Shown here piece by piece: positions 51,304-62,009 of a stretch of 64,000 nucleotides of DNA (its first letter is position 1; every line of letters starts with the position of its first letter). The notes below the pieces were generated by a model. That model was given only the letters and a program-made list of their open reading frames with translations. It did no database searches and had not been told where the DNA came from. The stretch is from Rhodobiaceae bacterium. Lineage in GTDB: Bacteria > Pseudomonadota > Alphaproteobacteria > Rhizobiales > JAKPQE01. The stretch covers positions 1-64,000 of the forward strand of contig JANQEG010000087.1 of assembly GCA_028278505.1 (NCBI GenBank), written 5' to 3'. Position numbers and translations under genes: made by a program.

Positions 51304-52347
51304 TCAGCAGATGCGCGGAAGCTGCTCGCCCGACAGCCAGTCGACGATGCGGCCGCCGCCGAAGCCGGTGGTCATCCGCACGAAGGAATGTTCGTCCTCG
51401 ACGACCACGCCGATTGCCGCGGCGTCGCGGCCGAGCGGGTGGGCGCGCATGGCCGCGAGCGCCGCATCGGCATGCTCTAGCGCGACAATCGCTATGAGTT
51501 TGCCCTCATTGGCGACATAGAGCGGGTCGAGGCCGAGAAATTCGCACGCCGCCGCCACCTCGGCTTTGACCGGGATCGCCGCCTCCTCGACGACCATGCC
51601 GACGCCGGAGGCGATCGCCAGCTCGTTGAGCACGGCGGCGAGGCCGCCGCGGGTCGGGTCGCGCATCGCGCGCAGGCCCGCGCCTGCCGCCGCCACCATC
51701 TCGGCGACGAGGCCGTGAAGCGCTGCGGTGTCCGACAGGATCGCGGTTTCGAAGCCGAGATTTTCCCGCTTCGACATCACCGCGACGCCGTGATCGCCGA
51801 TCGTGCCGGACAGGAGAATGCGGTCGCCGGGGCGGGCGCGATCAGCCGAAAGGTCGAGCCCCTCGGGGACAATGCCGATGCCGGTGGTGGTGATGAAGAC
51901 GCCGTCGGCCTTGCCGCGCTCGACCACCTTGGTGTCGCCGGTGACGATGGCGATGTCGGCCGCCGCCGCCGCCTCGCCCATGGATTTGGCGATCGCCTGC
52001 AGGTCGGCCAGCGCGAATCCTTCCTCGATGACGAAGCCGGCGGAAAGGTGGAGCGGCTTTGCGCCGGCCATCGCCACGTCGTTGATGGTGCCGTTGACGG
52101 CGAGCTCGCCGATATTGCCGCCGGGAAAGAACAGCGGTGTCACCACATAGCCGTCGGTCGACATGACCATGCGGCCGGCCGGGACGTCGAAGGCGGCCTG
52201 GTCATTGACGGCGGCCAGCATCTCGTTGTCGAAGGCTGCGTGAAAGATGTCCGCGATCAGATGCGCCATGGCGCGGCCGCCCGACCCGTGGGCGAGTTCG
52301 ACGCGACCCGATTTAAGATCGAGCTTGCGGCGGCGCGGCGCGCGCAT
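51304..52347 (-). CDS. hypE: Hydrogenase maturation protein HypE
   Basis: 347 residues with the AIRS/PurM fold: ELAHGSGGRAMAHLIADIF, MSTDGYVVTPLFFPGGNIG, VTGDTKVV, GDHGVAVMSKREN, MRDPTRGGLAAVLNELA. The C-terminus PRIC ends in the cysteine whose thiol receives a carbamoyl group from HypF and is dehydrated to thiocyanate, the cyanide donor for the iron of [NiFe]-hydrogenases. It starts 3 bases after hypD. HypF is not in the window. Confidence 0.96.
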   Translation of the reverse strand: MRAPRRRKLDLKSGRVELAHGSGGRAMAHLIADIFHAAFDNEMLAAVNDQAAFDVPAGRMVMSTDGYVVTPLFFPGGNIGELAVNGTINDVAMAGAKPLHLSAGFVIEEGFALADLQAIAKSMGEAAAAADIAIVTGDTKVVERGKADGVFITTTGIGIVPEGLDLSADRARPGDRILLSGTIGDHGVAVMSKRENLGFETAILSDTAALHGLVAEMVAAAGAGLRAMRDPTRGGLAAVLNELAIASGVGMVVEEAAIPVKAEVAAACEFLGLDPLYVANEGKLIAIVALEHADAALAAMRAHPLGRDAAAIGVVVEDEHSFVRMTTGFGGGRIVDWLSGEQLPRIC

Positions 52348-52350
52348 CGC

Positions 52351-53502
52351 TCAGGAGGCCTTGCGCCGTTCGTCGCCGGCAGCGATCCGGAACCGGCCAT
52401 AGGTCCAGTGGGCGGCGCAGGCGCCTTCCGACGACACCATGCACGAGCCGATCGGCGTTTCCGGCGTGCACACTGTGCCGAACAGCTTGCAGTCGACCGG
52501 CTCCTTTGCGCCGCGGAGGATGGCGCCGCATTCGCAGGCCGGATTGTCGGGCGCCGGCTGATAGGAAATGCCGAAGCGCCGCTCGGCATCGAATTCGGCA
52601 AAAGGCGCCTTGATCTTGAGCGCCGAGTAGGGGACTTCGCCGAGGCCGCGCCATTCGAACGAGCGGCGCAATTCGAACATTTCGGCGACGATCGCCTGGG
52701 CGGCGGTGTTGCCCTCGCGGGTCACAGCGCGGGCGTACTGGTTCTCGACCTCGTGGCGCCCGTCATTTGCCTGCCGCACCAGCATCAGGATCGCCTGCAT
52801 CACGTCGAGCGGCTCAAAGCCGGCAACGACGACCGGCTTTTCGAATTCGCGGGCGAAATACTCGTAAGGCTGGGTACCGATGACGGTGGACACGTGGGCC
52901 GGGCCGACAAAACCGTCGAGGCGGACAAGGCCGAGCGCGCGCACCTGCCGGCTTTCTAGAATGTTGCGGATCGCTGCCGGCGTCAGCACGTGGTTGCAAT
53001 AGACGGAGAAGTTTTCGAGCTTTTGCGCCGCCGCCTGCTTGATCGCGAGCGCGGTCGGCGGCGTCGTCGTCTCAAAGCCGATGGCAAAGAAGACGACCTG
53101 CCGGTCCGGCTCGGCGGTGGCGATCTTCAGCGCATCAAGCGTCGAATAGACCATACGGATGTCGCCGCCCTCGGCCTTGGCGCGCATCAGGCTGGAGCCG
53201 CCCGAGGCCGGCACCCGCATCAGATCGCCATAGGTGAGCAGCGTGATGTCCGGATTGCGGACAAGCTCGATCGCCGCGTCGATGCGCCCGATCGGCAGCA
53301 CGCAGACCGGACAGCCGGGGCCGTGGATCATCTTGATGTTCTTCGGCAGCAGATCCTCGACGCCGTAGCGGGCGATCGCATGGGTGTGGCCGCCGCAGAA
53401 CTCCATGAACCGATAGTCGCGGTCGGCCCGGGCCTCGGCGGCGATCGCCGTGGCGAGCTTTTCGGCGATGGCGCCGTCGCGGAATTCGTCGACATATTTC
53501 AT
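52351..53502 (-). CDS. hypD: Hydrogenase maturation protein HypD
   Basis: 383 residues. The conserved HypD stretches FMEFCGGHTHAIARYG, MIHGPGCPVCVLPIGRID, LTYGDLMRVPAS and FFAIGFETTTPPTAL are present, with C-terminal cysteines (ACECGAI, VDCKLFGTVCTPETPIGSC) for the [4Fe-4S] cluster. With HypC it holds the Fe(CN)2CO precursor. Its ATG overlaps the stop of hypC (ATGA). Confidence 0.97.
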   Translation of the reverse strand: MKYVDEFRDGAIAEKLATAIAAEARADRDYRFMEFCGGHTHAIARYGVEDLLPKNIKMIHGPGCPVCVLPIGRIDAAIELVRNPDITLLTYGDLMRVPASGGSSLMRAKAEGGDIRMVYSTLDALKIATAEPDRQVVFFAIGFETTTPPTALAIKQAAAQKLENFSVYCNHVLTPAAIRNILESRQVRALGLVRLDGFVGPAHVSTVIGTQPYEYFAREFEKPVVVAGFEPLDVMQAILMLVRQANDGRHEVENQYARAVTREGNTAAQAIVAEMFELRRSFEWRGLGEVPYSALKIKAPFAEFDAERRFGISYQPAPDNPACECGAILRGAKEPVDCKLFGTVCTPETPIGSCMVSSEGACAAHWTYGRFRIAAGDERRKAS

Positions 53503-53723
53503 TCAGCGCCAATCCCGGCCTCGGCGAGAAGTTCAAGCGTCCGCGCGGCCTCCTCGGCGTCGACCTTGGAAAGTGCGTAGCCGACATGGACGACGACAAA
53601 ATCGCCGAGCGCCACATCGGGCACCAGCGCGATCGAGATCTCGCGGCTGACGCCGTCGATCGTCACCCGCGCCATGTCGGCGCCGATCAACTCGGTGACT
53701 TCCGCAGGGATCGCCAGGCACAT
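53499..53723 (-). CDS. hypC: Hydrogenase assembly chaperone HypC
   Basis: 74 residues, starting MCLAIPAEVTEL with the essential Cys2 and ending in the family helix VDAEEAARTLELL. It carries the iron fragment between HypD and the hydrogenase large subunit. The first gene of a tight hypC-hypD-hypE unit. Confidence 0.96.
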   Translation of the reverse strand: MCLAIPAEVTELIGADMARVTIDGVSREISIALVPDVALGDFVVVHVGYALSKVDAEEAARTLELLAEAGIGAE

Positions 53724-54029
53724 TTGTCGGTTATCTCCGTTCCACTGCAGGAGTGCGCCTCAGGGGCGTACCCCGCCCGTCGTCATGCCGGGCTTGACCC
53801 GGCATCCATTGGCGGCCGCCAATCGCATCGTGGTTTTTTGCTCTGCGGAAGGTTGGCGGTATCGCGCACGACAATCCGTTGTAGCGGGTCGCGCCGGTAA
53901 ATGGATCCCGGCTCAAGGCCGGGATGACGGCAGAATATGCGGCGCCCGGAGTACATGAATTTAGTGTCGTCAGATCGGCTGGACAGGGATAACGCTCGCG
54001 CAATGCCGGTTCCCTCCGTTCGCTGATCA
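53724..54029. other. Intergenic gap between hypB and hypC
   Basis: 306 bases, most of it a family-2 inverted repeat pair. hypA, which normally sits near hypB, is not here. Confidence 0.7.
53781..53929. repeat. REPIN-like inverted pair, family 2
   Basis: 53781-53810 (CGTCATGCCGGGCTTGACCC then GGCATCCATT) and 53901-53929 (ATGGATCCCGGCTCAAGGCC then GGGATGAC); spacer 90 bases. It splits hypB from hypCDE. Confidence 0.85.
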
Positions 54030-55163
<1,134 letters not shown>

Positions 55164-55444
55164 GGCTTCACCTCGTCCTTACCGACCCTGCCGTCGCTGG
55201 CATCGCGCAGACCAAACGCAGCCGCGCCGCATTCATCCCTGCAGCTACATATAGGTCAGTCTTTTCTTAGCGCATGAGGGGGGCGGGGGCGAGTCTTGGT
55301 GGCGGTGGATGACCGACAAGGCGCGATCGCCGGCCGCCTGAGGCATATAAATGCGCCCAATCACATCTCTGTGTGGCGCTTTGGCGCGCTGCCGCAATCA
55401 GCTAGCATTTGCAGAAAGGATTTGCTGCCGAGGAGCCGGGTCCG

Positions 55445-56389
55445 GTGCTGCGCATCATCATTGTCGTTTCGATGTTTCTGTTCGCCGCGACCGTCCCGGC
55501 GGCGGCGCAGTTCCTCGGCGGGCGGATGCCGTATGGTGCGTTCGACAAGCTGGACCACACGGAAATCAAGGTCGATGGCAGTACGCTCGTTGTCGGTATT
55601 GCGCCCGGTAAGCTCGCGCTCTCGCGCGGCGAGATCGTCGCCTGGGTGAAGAAATCGGCGGAGGCGGTGATCACCTATTACCACCGGTTTCCGACGGCGC
55701 GGACGCGCGTCCTGATCGTGCCTGTGTCGGGCGCGCGGATCAGCGGCCAGGCCTTCGGCCATCGCGGTGCGGCGATCCGGCTCCGGGTCGGGCGTAATGC
55801 GACGGCGGCGGACCTTGCCCGCGACTGGGTGATGGTCCACGAGATGATCCATCTGGCGTTTCCGATGCTCAACCGCCGGCACGACTGGCTCGCCGAAGGG
55901 CTTGCCGTCTATATCGAATCCGTTGCCCGGGTCCGCGCCGGCCATCTCGATCAGGCGACGATCTGGACGGATTTCGTCGAGGCCATGCCGCGCGGGCTGC
56001 CGGGCCCCGGCGATCGCGGCCTCGACAATACGCCGACCTGGGGGCGGACATATTGGGGCGGGGCGCTCTTCTGCCTGCTTGCCGACATCGAAATCCGCAA
56101 GCGCACGCGCAACGAAATGGGCCTCGAACATGCCTTGCGAAAGATGCTGTCCGTAGCCAATCACGAATCCTTCAGCGCCATCGAAACGGCGATCGAAACC
56201 GCCGACATTGGCACCGGCAAAACCGTGCTGATGGAGCTTTATAAGGCGCATCGCGACACCGCCATCGATGTCGACCTCGACGCGCTCTGGGCCGAGCTCG
56301 GGGTGCGGATGGAGGACGGCGCGGCCGTCCTCGATGGATCGGCGCCGCTGGCCGAAATCCGCGAGGCGATCTTTACCGCCGAAAGCTGA
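55445..56389 (+). CDS. Exported gluzincin-type metallohydrolase (peptidase MA-like)
   Basis: 314 residues from the GTG at 55445, chosen because GAGGAG lies eight bases upstream and a signal peptide (VLRIIIVVSMFLFAATVPAAAQ) follows directly. HEMIH with a downstream WLAEGLAVYIE forms the HExxH...E zinc site of M1/MA-clan peptidases. It is probably periplasmic. Substrate unknown. Related proteins occur across Rhizobiales as single genes. Confidence 0.8.
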   Translation: MLRIIIVVSMFLFAATVPAAAQFLGGRMPYGAFDKLDHTEIKVDGSTLVVGIAPGKLALSRGEIVAWVKKSAEAVITYYHRFPTARTRVLIVPVSGARISGQAFGHRGAAIRLRVGRNATAADLARDWVMVHEMIHLAFPMLNRRHDWLAEGLAVYIESVARVRAGHLDQATIWTDFVEAMPRGLPGPGDRGLDNTPTWGRTYWGGALFCLLADIEIRKRTRNEMGLEHALRKMLSVANHESFSAIETAIETADIGTGKTVLMELYKAHRDTAIDVDLDALWAELGVRMEDGAAVLDGSAPLAEIREAIFTAES

Positions 56390-56521
56390 GCGCCGGCGAA
56401 TTTCGGCTTGCGCGCCGATCGTTTCCAAACCGACAGATTAGGTCGCATTCAACGCTTCGCCGCGGCGCGTGATCGCGCTTATCTCGGCCCCGCATTTCGG
56501 ATCATGCCGGGAGGTCGTTCG

Positions 56522-57604
56522 TTGAAAGCTGCCGTCTGCCGGGAATTCGCCGGACCACTTCACATCGAAGAGGTCCACCTTGCCGATCCGGGCGTCGGCG
56601 AGGTGCGGGTCCGGATCAGGGCCTGCGCGATCTGCCATTCCGATATCGCCTTCATCGACGGCGCCTGGGGCGGCGATCTGCCCGCCGTCTTCGGCCATGA
56701 GGCGTCCGGGATCGTCGAGGCGGTCGGCAGCGGCGTCACCGATGTTGCGCCCGGCGATCCCGTGGCGGTGACGCTGGTGCGCGCCTGCGGCCGCTGCTCC
56801 TGCTGCGAGGCCGGCTATTACGGCTCGTGCGAAACCACGTTTCCGCTCGATGAGACGAGCCCGCTTCGCGGCGCCGACGGCGCGCCGATCGGCCACGGGC
56901 TCGGCACTGGCGCCTTTGCCGAGGCGGTCGTCGTCGACCGGGCGCAGATCGTGCCGATCGACGATGACATCGGCTTCGACACTGCCGCGCTGCTCGCCTG
57001 CGGCGTGATTACCGGCTATGGCGCGGTCGTCAACACGGCGGGGATTCGGGCCGGATCGCGCGTCGCCGTGGTCGGCACCGGCGGCGTCGGCCTCAACAGC
57101 GTGCAAGGGGCGGCGATTGCCGGGGCGGCGGCGGTCATCGCCATCGATCTTTCGGAGAGTAAGCGCGAGGCGGCGCGCCGGTTCGGGGCGACGCACACGA
57201 TCGACCCGCGCGCCCGCGATGTCGCCGCTGCCGTCCGCGCCGCAACCGGCGGCTGCGGCGCCGATGCCGTGTTCGTCACCGTCGGCGCGAAGGCGGCGTT
57301 CGATCGGGCTATCGACTTGCTGGCGCCGGGGGGCGCGGCGGTGATCGTCGGCATGCCGGCGAATGGCGTGATGTCGGATTATGATCCGGGCATGCTGGTC
57401 ACCCGGAGCCAGCGCATTCTCGGCTCGAAAATGGGCTCGTCAAACATCCACCAGGATATCCCGAAACTGATTGCGCTCTACCGGCAGGGCCGGCTGAAGC
57501 TCGACGAGCTGATCAGTGGCCGCTATCGCCTCGATCAGATCAATGACGCGATCGCCTCGGCGAAATCGGGCGAGGCGCTGCGCAATGTGGTGGTGATGGG
57601 GTGA
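56522..57604 (+). CDS. Zinc-dependent alcohol dehydrogenase (MDR family)
   Basis: 360 residues from the TTG at 56522, preceded by GGGAGG six bases before; this start gives the usual beginning KAAVCREFAGPL. Catalytic zinc ligands are in ICHSD and GHEASG, the structural zinc Cys cluster in CGRCSCCEAGYYGSC, and the NAD-binding loop in VVGTGGVGLNSVQGA. It oxidises an alcohol to an aldehyde or the reverse, with NAD(P). It could feed the aldehyde dehydrogenase four kilobases further on, but the long repeats between make one transcript unlikely. Confidence 0.92.
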   Translation: MKAAVCREFAGPLHIEEVHLADPGVGEVRVRIRACAICHSDIAFIDGAWGGDLPAVFGHEASGIVEAVGSGVTDVAPGDPVAVTLVRACGRCSCCEAGYYGSCETTFPLDETSPLRGADGAPIGHGLGTGAFAEAVVVDRAQIVPIDDDIGFDTAALLACGVITGYGAVVNTAGIRAGSRVAVVGTGGVGLNSVQGAAIAGAAAVIAIDLSESKREAARRFGATHTIDPRARDVAAAVRAATGGCGADAVFVTVGAKAAFDRAIDLLAPGGAAVIVGMPANGVMSDYDPGMLVTRSQRILGSKMGSSNIHQDIPKLIALYRQGRLKLDELISGRYRLDQINDAIASAKSGEALRNVVVMG

Positions 57605-57608
57605 GGGG

Positions 57609-57744
57609 CCGGATTCCTTCCCCCCTTGTGGGGGAAGGTTAGGATGGGGGGTCAAGGAGAAAACGCGTGAGCGAAGCGAACGCAATTGATTTATTTATTC
57701 TTTTGACCCCCACCCCTGACCCCTCCCCACAAGGGGGAGGGGAA
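57609..57744. repeat. Long inverted repeat, left copy
   Basis: It begins CCGGATTCCTTCCCCCC and continues with GGTTAGGATGGGGGGTCAAGG, ATTGATTTATTTATTCTTTT and GACCCCTCCCCACAAGGGGG. The reverse complement, nearly unchanged, is at 59053-59189. Confidence 0.9.
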
Positions 57745-57827
57745 GCCGGGCTACGGCGCTTGTCAGCGCCTCGCAATGACGAACTCGACATTCAACAGAG
57801 CTCTATGAAATCGATTGGACACTCAAC

Positions 57828-59030
57828 GTGAAACTCGAAAGCCTTGAAACCTTCATCGTCGGCAATCCGCCGCCCGGTTTCGGCGGCCGCTATTTCCAGT
57901 TCGTCAAGCTGAAGACCGCGTGCGGGATCGAGGGCGTCGGCGAGGTCTATGCGGCCTCTTTCGGCCCGGCCGCGACGGTGGCGATGATCGAGGACGTGTT
58001 TCAGCGCCGGCTTGAAGGCGCCGATCCGTTCCGCATCGAGCATTTCTTCCGCAATGCCTACGGGTCGGGATTTACGCAAAGGCCGGACACGGCGATGGCC
58101 GGCGTCGTCAGCGGGCTTGAGATGGCGATGTGGGACATCATCGGCAAGGCGCTCGATCGTCCCGTCTATGACCTTCTCGGCGGCCGCGTGCACGAGCGCT
58201 TGCGCAGCTACACCTATCTCTATCCGGGCGCCGATCAGGATGCCGCCGAATTCTATGGCGATGCCGAGGCGAGCGCGGCGCGGGCGGCCGAACTGGTCGC
58301 CGAGGGTTTTACCGCGATCAAATTCGATCCCGCCGGCCAGTACACCGCCTTTGACGGGCGCCAGCCGGATATGGAATCGCTGGATCGCTCCGAAGCTTTT
58401 TGCAGACAAATCCGGGAAGCCGTCGGCACCAAAGCGGACCTCCTGTTCGGCACCCACGGCCAGTTCACCGCCGCCGGCGCGATCCGCCTGGCGAAGCGGC
58501 TGGAGCCTTATGATCCGTTGTGGTTCGAGGAGCCGGTGCCGCCCGACAGCCCGGAGGAGATGGCGAAGGTCGCCAGGGCGACCAGCGTACCGATCGCCAC
58601 CGGCGAGCGGCTCTGCACCAAATGGGAATTTGCGCGGGTGCTTGAGGCCGGTGCCGCCGCAATCCTGCAGATGAATCTCGGCCGGGTCGGCGGGCTTTTG
58701 GAGGCCAAGAAGATCGCCGGCATGGCCGAGGCCTGGCACGGCCAGATCGCGCCGCACCTTTATTGCGGGCCGGTGGTCGGGGCGGCGAATATCCAGCTCG
58801 CCGCGACCTGCCCGAATTTCCTGATCCTGGAGGGGATCGGCAAATGGGACGGCTTTCACGCCGACCTTTTGAAGACGCCGATCCGCTGGGAGGACGGCTA
58901 TGTCATCCCGCCGACGGCGCCGGGGCTCGGGGTCGAGCTCAATGAGGAGGTCGCGCGCGCCAATCCTTACGACGGCGATAAACTGCACCTGGAAATGGGC
59001 GACGTGCCTTTCGATCCGCACAAACGGTGA
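57828..59030 (+). CDS. Mandelate racemase/muconate lactonizing enzyme family protein (sugar-acid dehydratase-like)
   Basis: 400 residues, an enolase-superfamily TIM barrel with capping domain. ALEMAMWDIIGKALDRPVYDLLGG marks the N-terminal half; metal ligands are expected in LLFGTHGQ, LWFEEPV and ATGERL; catalytic bases in TAIKFDPAG and the late His of APHLYCGP. The GTHGQ form suggests dehydration of a sugar acid rather than racemisation, but the substrate cannot be named. It lies alone between two long inverted repeats, so it looks like an insertable cassette. Confidence 0.88.
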   Translation: MKLESLETFIVGNPPPGFGGRYFQFVKLKTACGIEGVGEVYAASFGPAATVAMIEDVFQRRLEGADPFRIEHFFRNAYGSGFTQRPDTAMAGVVSGLEMAMWDIIGKALDRPVYDLLGGRVHERLRSYTYLYPGADQDAAEFYGDAEASAARAAELVAEGFTAIKFDPAGQYTAFDGRQPDMESLDRSEAFCRQIREAVGTKADLLFGTHGQFTAAGAIRLAKRLEPYDPLWFEEPVPPDSPEEMAKVARATSVPIATGERLCTKWEFARVLEAGAAAILQMNLGRVGGLLEAKKIAGMAEAWHGQIAPHLYCGPVVGAANIQLAATCPNFLILEGIGKWDGFHADLLKTPIRWEDGYVIPPTAPGLGVELNEEVARANPYDGDKLHLEMGDVPFDPHKR

Positions 59031-59052
59031 TTGAGAAGGAAATGCAGCCAGG

Positions 59053-59189
59053 TTTCCCCTCCCCGTTCAAGGGTAGGGGTCAGGGATGGGGGTCAAAAGA
59101 ATAAATAAATCAATTGTGTTCGCTATCGCTCACAGTTTTTCCTTGACCCCCCATCCTAACCTTCCCCCACAAGGGGGGAAGGAATCCGG
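59053..59189. repeat. Long inverted repeat, right copy
   Basis: Reverse complement of 57609-57744; CAAGGGGGGAAGGAATCCGG at its right end matches the left end of the left copy exactly. Confidence 0.9.
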
Positions 59190-59293
59190 TCGTGCACGTT
59201 TTCGCCTGTCGGCGCGAACCAACTGGCGTGCCGAGTGAAGACCGGATTTGACCAAAAGAGCCGCAATTCAGGTACGGAAAGGGAACGGCACAA

Positions 59294-60268
59294 ATGAAAA
59301 TCGGCTTTATCGGGCTCGGCAATGTCGGTGCGAAGCTCGCCGGCAGCCTGTTGCGCAACGGCGCCGACCTCACTGTGCGCGATCTCGACCGCGGGCACGC
59401 GCAGCCCTTTCTCGACAAGGGCGCGAAATGGGCGGAAAGCCCGAAAGCGATTGCCGAAGCGTGCGAACTCGTCATCACCTGCCTGCCGTCGCCGGCGGCG
59501 AGCGCGGCGGTGATGGAGGCGGAGGACGGCATATTCGCCGGCCTTAAGCCCGGCACGATCTGGGCCGAGATGAGCACCACCGACGAGGCCGAGGTGAAGC
59601 GGCTCGGCGCGCTCATTGAGGCCAAGGGCGGCCATCCGGTCGATTGCCCGGTCTCGGGAGGGTGCCATCGGGCGGCGACCGGCAACATCTCGATCTTCGC
59701 CGGCTGTGACCGGGCGACGTTTGAGCGCATCTTGCCGGTGCTCACGATCCTCGGCCGGCGCATCCTGCACACCGGCCCGCTCGGCACCGCCTCGGTGCTG
59801 AAGGTGATGACCAATTATCTGGCCACCGCCAACCTGTTGACGCTCTGCGAGGCGCTGACGACGATGAAGAAGGCCGGGCTCGACCTCAACACCACCTATG
59901 AGGCGATCCGCATCTCATCGGGCAATTCCTTCGTCCACGAAACCGAAAGCCAGGTGATCTTGAACGGCAGCCGCGACATCAACTTCACCATGGATCTGGT
60001 GCTGAAAGATATCGGCCTGTTTCAGGCGGTCGCCGAGCGGGCCGGCGTGCCGCTCGAAATCAATCCGCTGATGATCGACATTTTCAGGGACGGCATGGCG
60101 CGTTTCGGCGCGCGGGAATGGTCGCCGAACATCATCCGGCGGCTGGAGGAGGCGTGCGGCGTCGATATTCTGGCGCCCGGCTTCCCGGCCGAAATGGTCG
60201 ACGACGAACCGGAGGAGCCCGGCGGCGAGGTGTGGCCGAAGGGGCGGGACGCGGAGGCGGCGGAATGA
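59294..60268 (+). CDS. 3-hydroxyisobutyrate dehydrogenase-like NAD(P)-dependent oxidoreductase
   Basis: 324 residues of the beta-hydroxyacid dehydrogenase family. NAD-binding GFIGLGNVGAKLAGSLLR, substrate-site VDCPVSGGCHRAATGNISIF and the catalytic lysine in LKVMTNYLATAN are present. It oxidises a 3-hydroxy acid or reduces a semialdehyde. Its stop overlaps the start of the aldehyde dehydrogenase (ATGA), a coupled pair in which one product is likely the other's substrate. Confidence 0.92.
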   Translation: MKIGFIGLGNVGAKLAGSLLRNGADLTVRDLDRGHAQPFLDKGAKWAESPKAIAEACELVITCLPSPAASAAVMEAEDGIFAGLKPGTIWAEMSTTDEAEVKRLGALIEAKGGHPVDCPVSGGCHRAATGNISIFAGCDRATFERILPVLTILGRRILHTGPLGTASVLKVMTNYLATANLLTLCEALTTMKKAGLDLNTTYEAIRISSGNSFVHETESQVILNGSRDINFTMDLVLKDIGLFQAVAERAGVPLEINPLMIDIFRDGMARFGAREWSPNIIRRLEEACGVDILAPGFPAEMVDDEPEEPGGEVWPKGRDAEAAE

Positions 60269-61758
60269 CCGATCCGGCAGAATTGACCCACGCCGACTGG
60301 CAGGCGCGGGCGGCGGCGATCCGGCCGGAGACGCGGCTTTTCATCGGCGGCGACACTGTGGCCGCGGCCTCCGGCGAGGTCTTTTCGAGCGAAAATCCGG
60401 CGACCGGAGAACCGGTGGCGGAGATCGCGCGGGCAGGGGCCGCCGATGTCGACAAGGCGGTTGCCGCGGCCAAGGCGGCGTTTCCGGTATGGTCGCGGAT
60501 GGCGCCGCGGGAGCGGGCTTTGGTCCTTTACCGGTTTGCCGATCTGATCCTGGAAAATGCGGCCGAGCTTGCGCTTTACGACAGTCTCGAAGCCGGCAAG
60601 CCGATCGCCGACCTCGTCTCCTACGACCTGCCGGAGGTGGCGACGACGCTGCGCTTCTTTGCCGAAGCCGCCGACAAGATCGAGGGCAGCGTCACGGCGA
60701 CGCCGTCCGATGTGCTGCACTATACGCTGCGCGAGCCGCTCGGCGTCGTCGGCTGCATCTCGCCCTGGAACTATCCGCTTCTGATGGCGACCTGGAAATT
60801 CGCGCCGGCGCTCGCCGCCGGCAATACGGTCGTCGCGAAACCGGCCGAGGAGGCGTCGCTGTCCTGCCTGCGCGCCGCCGCACTCTTTGTCGAGGCCGGC
60901 GGGCCGCCGGGGGTGTTCAACGTGATCGCCGGTTTCGGCGAGGAGGCCGGCGCGCCGCTCGCCCGCCATATGGACGTCGCCAAAATCAGCTTCACCGGAT
61001 CGACGGCGGTCGGCCGGCTGATGCTGCGCTATGCCGGGGAATCCAATTTGAAGAAGGTCGGACTCGAATGCGGCGGCAAGAGCCCGAACATATTCTGCGC
61101 CGATCTGCCCGATCTGGACGCAGCCGTCGCCGCGGCGGTCGAAGGGATCTTCGGCAATATGGGCGAGGTCTGCAATGCCGGCTCGCGCATCCTCGTCGCC
61201 CGGGACATCTACGCCGATTTCGTCCAGCGCTTCACGGCGCTCTCCGAAGACACGTACAGGCCCGGCGATCCGCTCGATCCGACCACCGCGATGGGACCGC
61301 TCGTCAACGCCGAGGCGAAGGCGCGGCATCTCCGCCATGTCGAGGGCGCCTTGTCGGAAGGCGCGCGGCGGCTTTTCGGCGGCGGGGCGCCCGATATGCC
61401 CGGGCATTTCGTCGAGCCTTGTGGCTTCGGTGATGTGTCGAACGCAATGACGCTCGCCCGCGAAGAAGTGTTTACGCCGCTCGCCGCGATCATCCCGTTC
61501 GATAGCGTCGACGAGGCGGTGGCGATCGCCAATGACACGGTCTACGGGCTCGCTGCCGGCGTCTGGACCTCGGACCTTTCGACGGCGCATCGGCTGGTGC
61601 GCGACATCGAGGCCGGCGTCGTCTGGGTCAACACCTTCAATGACGGCGACATGACCCAGCCCTTCGGCGGCTACAAGCAGTCGGGCTCGGCCCGCGACAA
61701 GGCGCTGATGACGCTTGCCGAATACTGCCAAGTGAAGTCGGCTTGGATCAGATTGTAA
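60265..61758 (+). CDS. Aldehyde dehydrogenase (betaine-aldehyde/semialdehyde type)
   Basis: 497 residues. NAD-binding SPWNYPLLMATWKFAPALAAGN, GSTAVGR, catalytic Glu in LECGGKSPN and catalytic Cys in GEVCNAGSR are intact; the end FGGYKQSGSARDKALMTLAEY is typical. It oxidises an aldehyde to a carboxylate with NAD(P) in the cytoplasm. Coupled by ATGA overlap to the dehydrogenase before it. Substrate unknown. Confidence 0.94.
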   Translation: MTDPAELTHADWQARAAAIRPETRLFIGGDTVAAASGEVFSSENPATGEPVAEIARAGAADVDKAVAAAKAAFPVWSRMAPRERALVLYRFADLILENAAELALYDSLEAGKPIADLVSYDLPEVATTLRFFAEAADKIEGSVTATPSDVLHYTLREPLGVVGCISPWNYPLLMATWKFAPALAAGNTVVAKPAEEASLSCLRAAALFVEAGGPPGVFNVIAGFGEEAGAPLARHMDVAKISFTGSTAVGRLMLRYAGESNLKKVGLECGGKSPNIFCADLPDLDAAVAAAVEGIFGNMGEVCNAGSRILVARDIYADFVQRFTALSEDTYRPGDPLDPTTAMGPLVNAEAKARHLRHVEGALSEGARRLFGGGAPDMPGHFVEPCGFGDVSNAMTLAREEVFTPLAAIIPFDSVDEAVAIANDTVYGLAAGVWTSDLSTAHRLVRDIEAGVVWVNTFNDGDMTQPFGGYKQSGSARDKALMTLAEYCQVKSAWIRL

Positions 61759-61853
61759 GGCGCGTGCGGGGCGCCGGCCGCGCTTTACGGACGGTCGGCT
61801 TGCATCGCTCGGATTGCCGAGTAAGTATAGCAAAAACTAATATTTACGGCACA

Positions 61854-61946
61854 GCCAATGGTTCCCCGCTTTCGCGGGGAAGGTGTGTGATTGTGTGTCT
61901 ACGCCAACACCGCCCACCGCTCCCGCGGAAGCGGGAGTCCATTGCC
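61854..61946. repeat. REPIN-like inverted pair, family 1
   Basis: 61854-61885 (forward) and 61908-61946 (reverse, CCGCTCCCGCGGAAGCGGGAG). The unit plus its flank ATCGACACGGTATG is the reverse of the element at 50168-50290. Confidence 0.85.
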
Positions 61947-62009
61947 CCCATCGACACGGTATGTCGGCGGCATTGAATTGAATCGGACAGCAGTGGACGA
62001 TGCCCGAGC

